Made by a program: the position numbers and the translations under genes. Under the pieces are notes generated by a model. That model ran no database searches. It saw nothing but the letters and a program-made list of their open reading frames with translations, and had not been told where the DNA came from. This document shows, in pieces, positions 5,969 through 8,569 of a stretch of 8,569 bases of DNA. The stretch's first letter is position 1; every line of letters starts with the position of its first letter. Source of the DNA: Defluviitaleaceae bacterium (GTDB taxonomy: Bacteria; Bacillota; Clostridia; Lachnospirales; WRAX01); contig WQVB01000040.1 of assembly GCA_009781815.1 (NCBI GenBank), forward strand, positions 1 through 8,569, given 5' to 3'.

Positions 5969-7303
5969 ATGGGAGATATAAGTAAAATGGAAAATATAAT
6001 ACCAAAACGGATTGCAAATACAGTTATCAACGCCCTAAAAGGCGGCGTTGTGCCTCGTGTGGGGCTAGAATATATCACCGTCGGGCGAGCGCAAGAGATT
6101 AACGCCTTTTTGCATGATATTGACATTATAGCTGACGGCGGTGCAACATTTCGTTTTGTTGTGGGCAAATATGGCAGCGGCAAGAGCTTTCTTTTACAAA
6201 CTATACGAAATTATGCCACGGCAAAGGGTTTCGTTGTTATGGATGCGGATTTATCGCCAGAGAGACGTTTTTCAGGCACAAAGGGTCAAGGCCTTGCAAC
6301 CTATCGAGAGCTTATACAAAATATATCGGTAAAATCTAAGCCTGATGGCGGTGCGTTATCGCTAGTCTTAGAAAAGTGGATTTCAGGTATTCAAGCAGGC
6401 TCGGCACAGCATTATGACATTGGCAGCGTAGAGTTTGACAAAGACGTGGAAAAGCAGATCTATGCCGTTGCAGGGCAGCTAGAAGGCATGATAAACGGCT
6501 TTGAGTTTGCAAAGGCCATTATCGCCTATTGGCGTGCTTATCAAGCTGACGACCAAGCAACAAAATCCAACGCCCTGCGGTGGTTTAGAGGCGAATATGC
6601 AACCCGCAAAGAGGCTAAAGACGCCCTAGACATCAATTGGATTGTAACTGACGAAACTTGGTATGATTTTCTAAAGGTTTTCGCCGCATTTATGGTTAGT
6701 GCAGGCTATAAAGGTGTGCTTGTTATGGTGGACGAGCTGGTAAATATCTTCAAAATACCCAACTCCATTTCACGCCAAAACAATTATGAAAAATTGCTAA
6801 CTATGTATAATGACGCGTTGCAAGGCAAAGCAAAACATATCGGCTTTTTAATGGGCTGCACGCCCCAATGTATTGAGGATAGATATAGAGGCATTTTTAG
6901 CTACGAGGCTTTACGCTCTCGTTTGGCGGAGGGGCATTTTTCCACAGAAGATGTCAAGGATTTATCCGCCCCTATCATCCGCCTACAGATGCTTAGCCAA
7001 GAAGAAGTTTATATTTTGGTGGAGAAACTGCGTGATATTCACGCTTCTTTGTATGGTTATGAACCCACCCTAACCCATGAGGATTTGGTGTATTTTTTAA
7101 ATGTGGAATATAACCGTGTTGGGGCTGATACTCACATAACCCCAAGGGAGATTATTCGAGATTTTATTGAGCTTTTAGGAATTATCCACCAAAACCCACA
7201 AAAAAGTGTTGCTGATATTTTAGGCAGCAATAGCTTTCAAATGGCAAAAGGTGGCTTGACTGACGAAGAAATACATGATGATTTTGTGGGGTTTGAGTTA
7301 TGA
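5969..7303 (+). CDS. brxD: BrxD-like P-loop ATPase (DUF2791 family)
   Basis: A 444-residue ATPase, close to the usual BrxD length, found in some BREX anti-phage loci and in related TerB/helicase clusters. The N-terminal signature GGVVPRVGLEYITVGR (25-40) precedes the Walker A motif GKYGSGKS (66-73). Then come DADLSPERRFSGTKGQG (92-108), TYRELIQNIS (111-120), PDGGALSLVLEKWI (125-138), a Walker B LVMVDE (251-256) with catalytic Glu256, a sensor-like MGCTPQ (295-300) and an arginine-finger candidate in RSRLAEG (316-322). All motifs are intact. The family is thought to power DNA processing with a partner helicase. Two starts are possible: ATG 5969 has AAGGG twelve bases ahead, while ATG 5987 has GGGAG eleven bases ahead and begins MENIIPKRIA, nearer to family N-termini. 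A stop codon (5966-5968) lies directly before 5969. The gene overlaps the helicase gene by four bases, so the two are coupled. Confidence 0.92.
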   Translation: MGDISKMENIIPKRIANTVINALKGGVVPRVGLEYITVGRAQEINAFLHDIDIIADGGATFRFVVGKYGSGKSFLLQTIRNYATAKGFVVMDADLSPERRFSGTKGQGLATYRELIQNISVKSKPDGGALSLVLEKWISGIQAGSAQHYDIGSVEFDKDVEKQIYAVAGQLEGMINGFEFAKAIIAYWRAYQADDQATKSNALRWFRGEYATRKEAKDALDINWIVTDETWYDFLKVFAAFMVSAGYKGVLVMVDELVNIFKIPNSISRQNNYEKLLTMYNDALQGKAKHIGFLMGCTPQCIEDRYRGIFSYEALRSRLAEGHFSTEDVKDLSAPIIRLQMLSQEEVYILVEKLRDIHASLYGYEPTLTHEDLVYFLNVEYNRVGADTHITPREIIRDFIELLGIIHQNPQKSVADILGSNSFQMAKGGLTDEEIHDDFVGFEL

Positions 7304-8569
7304 TGGACGCCTTTTCACGCTTAGCACCATTTATTCAAGACTATATCTACTATAACAAATGGACGGAGCTACGTGGCGTGCAAGTTGCCGCTTGCGAGGC
7401 TATTTTTGATACCGACCACAACTTGCTGCTATCTTCTGGCACGGCTTCAGGCAAGACGGAAGCGGCCTTTTTGCCTGTTTTGACCCAGCTGCACAACAAC
7501 CCCTCAACCTCTGTGGGCGTTTTATACATCAGCCCCCTAAAATCCCTAATTAACGACCAGTTTAAAAGGCTTGACCAATTGCTTATGGAATCCAACATAC
7601 CTGTTTGCAAGTGGCATGGTGATGCATCAAATACCAAGAAAAACGCCTTGATAAAAAAGCCTGCAGGGGTTTTGCAAATCACTCCAGAATCTCTTGAAGG
7701 CTTGCTTATCAACAAGCGAGGGGCAGCTATTAAGCTTTTTTCAGACCTTCGCTTTGTGATTATCGACGAGGTGCATTATTTTATGCGAACCGTGCGTGGC
7801 ACCCAAATCCTCTCTCAACTAGAGCGGCTACAAAACCTAACTGGCAAAATACCAAGGCGGATAGGCTTAAGTGCAACCCTTGGGGATATTGATGCGGCAC
7901 AAAATTGGCTTAACACAGGCACAGGTAGGGAGTGCCTAGCACCTATAACGGATGAAGGCAAAAAGAATATAAGGCTTTTTGTACAACGCTTTCTCAAAGT
8001 TGGCGATGGCAACGAAGAGCATGGAGACGCAGGCGATAGAGCTCATTATGAATATCTCTTCAAGATGACCCTTAACAAAAAAACCATCATCTTCACAAAC
8101 TCTCGTGAAGAGACGGAATATGTAATGTCTAATTTGCGAGAAATCGCCCTAAAAAACAAAGCCCCTGACGTATATAGGGTGCACCACGGCAATGTATCTG
8201 CCCTTTTGCGAGAGCAGACGGAAGACGAAATGAAATCCTCCGAAGATAAAATCGTTACAGGTGCGACTGTAACCCTTGAGCTTGGCATCGACATAGGCTC
8301 TTTAGACCAAGCGGTGCAAATCGGCGCACCTGCAAGTGTCGCCAGCTTTGCCCAGCGTTTAGGTCGCTGTGGCAGGCGTGGGCAAACGCCACAGTTACTT
8401 TTTACCTTTGTTGAAGATATACAAACAACCGCCGCCGATGTGCTAGGCCCTATCAATTGGTCTTTCATCCGCCTTATTGCCATTATCGAGCTTTACACAA
8501 AAGAAAGATGGATAGAGCCAATTTCACCTCCAAAGCACCCCTACGCCCTGCTCTATCACCAAGCCTTAA
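7300..8569 (+). CDS. Lhr-like SF2 DEAD/DEAH helicase, 3' partial (BREX BrxHI type)
   Basis: The first 423 residues of a superfamily 2 helicase; the frame stays open to the window edge (the terminal TAA is out of frame: TTA then A). The motifs are complete in order: I, GTASGKT (47-53); Ia, SPLKSLINDQ (78-87); Ib, TPES (128-131); II, DEVH (156-159); III, SATL (191-194); IV, IIFTNSR (263-269); V, TLELGIDIG (325-333); VI, QRLGRCGRRG (352-361). The DEVH box and motifs V and VI are Lhr-like, the group that includes BREX-associated BrxHI. It should unwind or translocate on DNA using ATP. The start ATG at 7300 overlaps the ATPase stop (TGA 7301-7303) inside ATGATG, with a second ATG at 7303. Two coupled genes for an ATPase and a helicase imply a shared complex or pathway. 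The C-terminal Lhr-specific region and anything after it are not in the window. Whether it is BrxHI proper or the helicase of a TerB system cannot be decided from this part. Confidence 0.92.
   Translation, partial: MMDAFSRLAPFIQDYIYYNKWTELRGVQVAACEAIFDTDHNLLLSSGTASGKTEAAFLPVLTQLHNNPSTSVGVLYISPLKSLINDQFKRLDQLLMESNIPVCKWHGDASNTKKNALIKKPAGVLQITPESLEGLLINKRGAAIKLFSDLRFVIIDEVHYFMRTVRGTQILSQLERLQNLTGKIPRRIGLSATLGDIDAAQNWLNTGTGRECLAPITDEGKKNIRLFVQRFLKVGDGNEEHGDAGDRAHYEYLFKMTLNKKTIIFTNSREETEYVMSNLREIALKNKAPDVYRVHHGNVSALLREQTEDEMKSSEDKIVTGATVTLELGIDIGSLDQAVQIGAPASVASFAQRLGRCGRRGQTPQLLFTFVEDIQTTAADVLGPINWSFIRLIAIIELYTKERWIEPISPPKHPYALLYHQAL

Noticed and set aside
8046..8483. Minus-strand open frame of 145 codons opposite the helicase
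   Set aside because: The opposite strand encodes helicase motifs V and VI in perfect order, so this frame is incidental.
8567..8569. TAA at the window end as the helicase stop
   Set aside because: In the helicase frame the last bases read TTA then A, so this is not in-frame; the protein is also too short for an Lhr-like helicase.

Overview
The window looks like chromosomal DNA of a low-to-moderate-GC Gram-positive bacterium, most likely a clostridial Firmicute. The support is a VanW/YoaR-type cell-wall protein, a DUF421 (YetF-like) membrane protein, strong GGAGG-type ribosome sites, a LAAC lipobox lipoprotein and close resemblance of the TerB and BREX-type proteins to what I know from clostridia. 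No rRNA, tRNA, CRISPR array or transposase is visible.

Layout. (1) Bases 1-1025 hold the 3' part of a VanW-family gene whose last codons run through a good intrinsic terminator (966-1007). (2) Bases 1026-1308 are non-coding and carry a cluster of small palindromic repeats starting CGTCAT. (3) 1309-1941, minus strand, is a DUF421/YetF-like membrane protein. (4) A divergent intergenic region (1942-2083) contains an extended -10 promoter firing to the right. (5) From 2084 to the end of the window lies a four-gene rightward cluster: a large fusion protein (SPL-like radical SAM enzyme joined to TerB-N and TerB-C domains), a lipoprotein with an internally duplicated domain, a BrxD-like P-loop ATPase, and an Lhr-like SF2 helicase cut by the window edge. 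Two of the three junctions are 4-base overlaps in an ATGATG context; the third has a 109-base gap containing a hairpin.

How the genes may work together. BrxD-type ATPases and Lhr-like helicases (BrxHI) are accessory parts of some BREX phage-defence loci, and TerB-N/TerB-C proteins have been linked by comparative genomics to DNA-processing stress systems. Here this trio has an SPL-type radical SAM domain covalently attached, with a QISLF sequence just after it that matches the bacterial sliding-clamp-binding motif. The sequence therefore suggests a DNA-lesion or foreign-DNA processing system: a radical-SAM DNA-modifying or repair module recruited to the clamp, a TerB scaffold, an ATPase and a helicase. 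This is inference; no BREX methylase, PglZ phosphatase or nuclease lies in the window, and more genes may follow downstream.

A second notable thread is the repeat family. Three full 27-base copies share a fixed frame and CTTGA loop while their 8-base arms differ by compensatory changes. One copy sits in frame inside the fusion gene, in the linker between the TerB domains.
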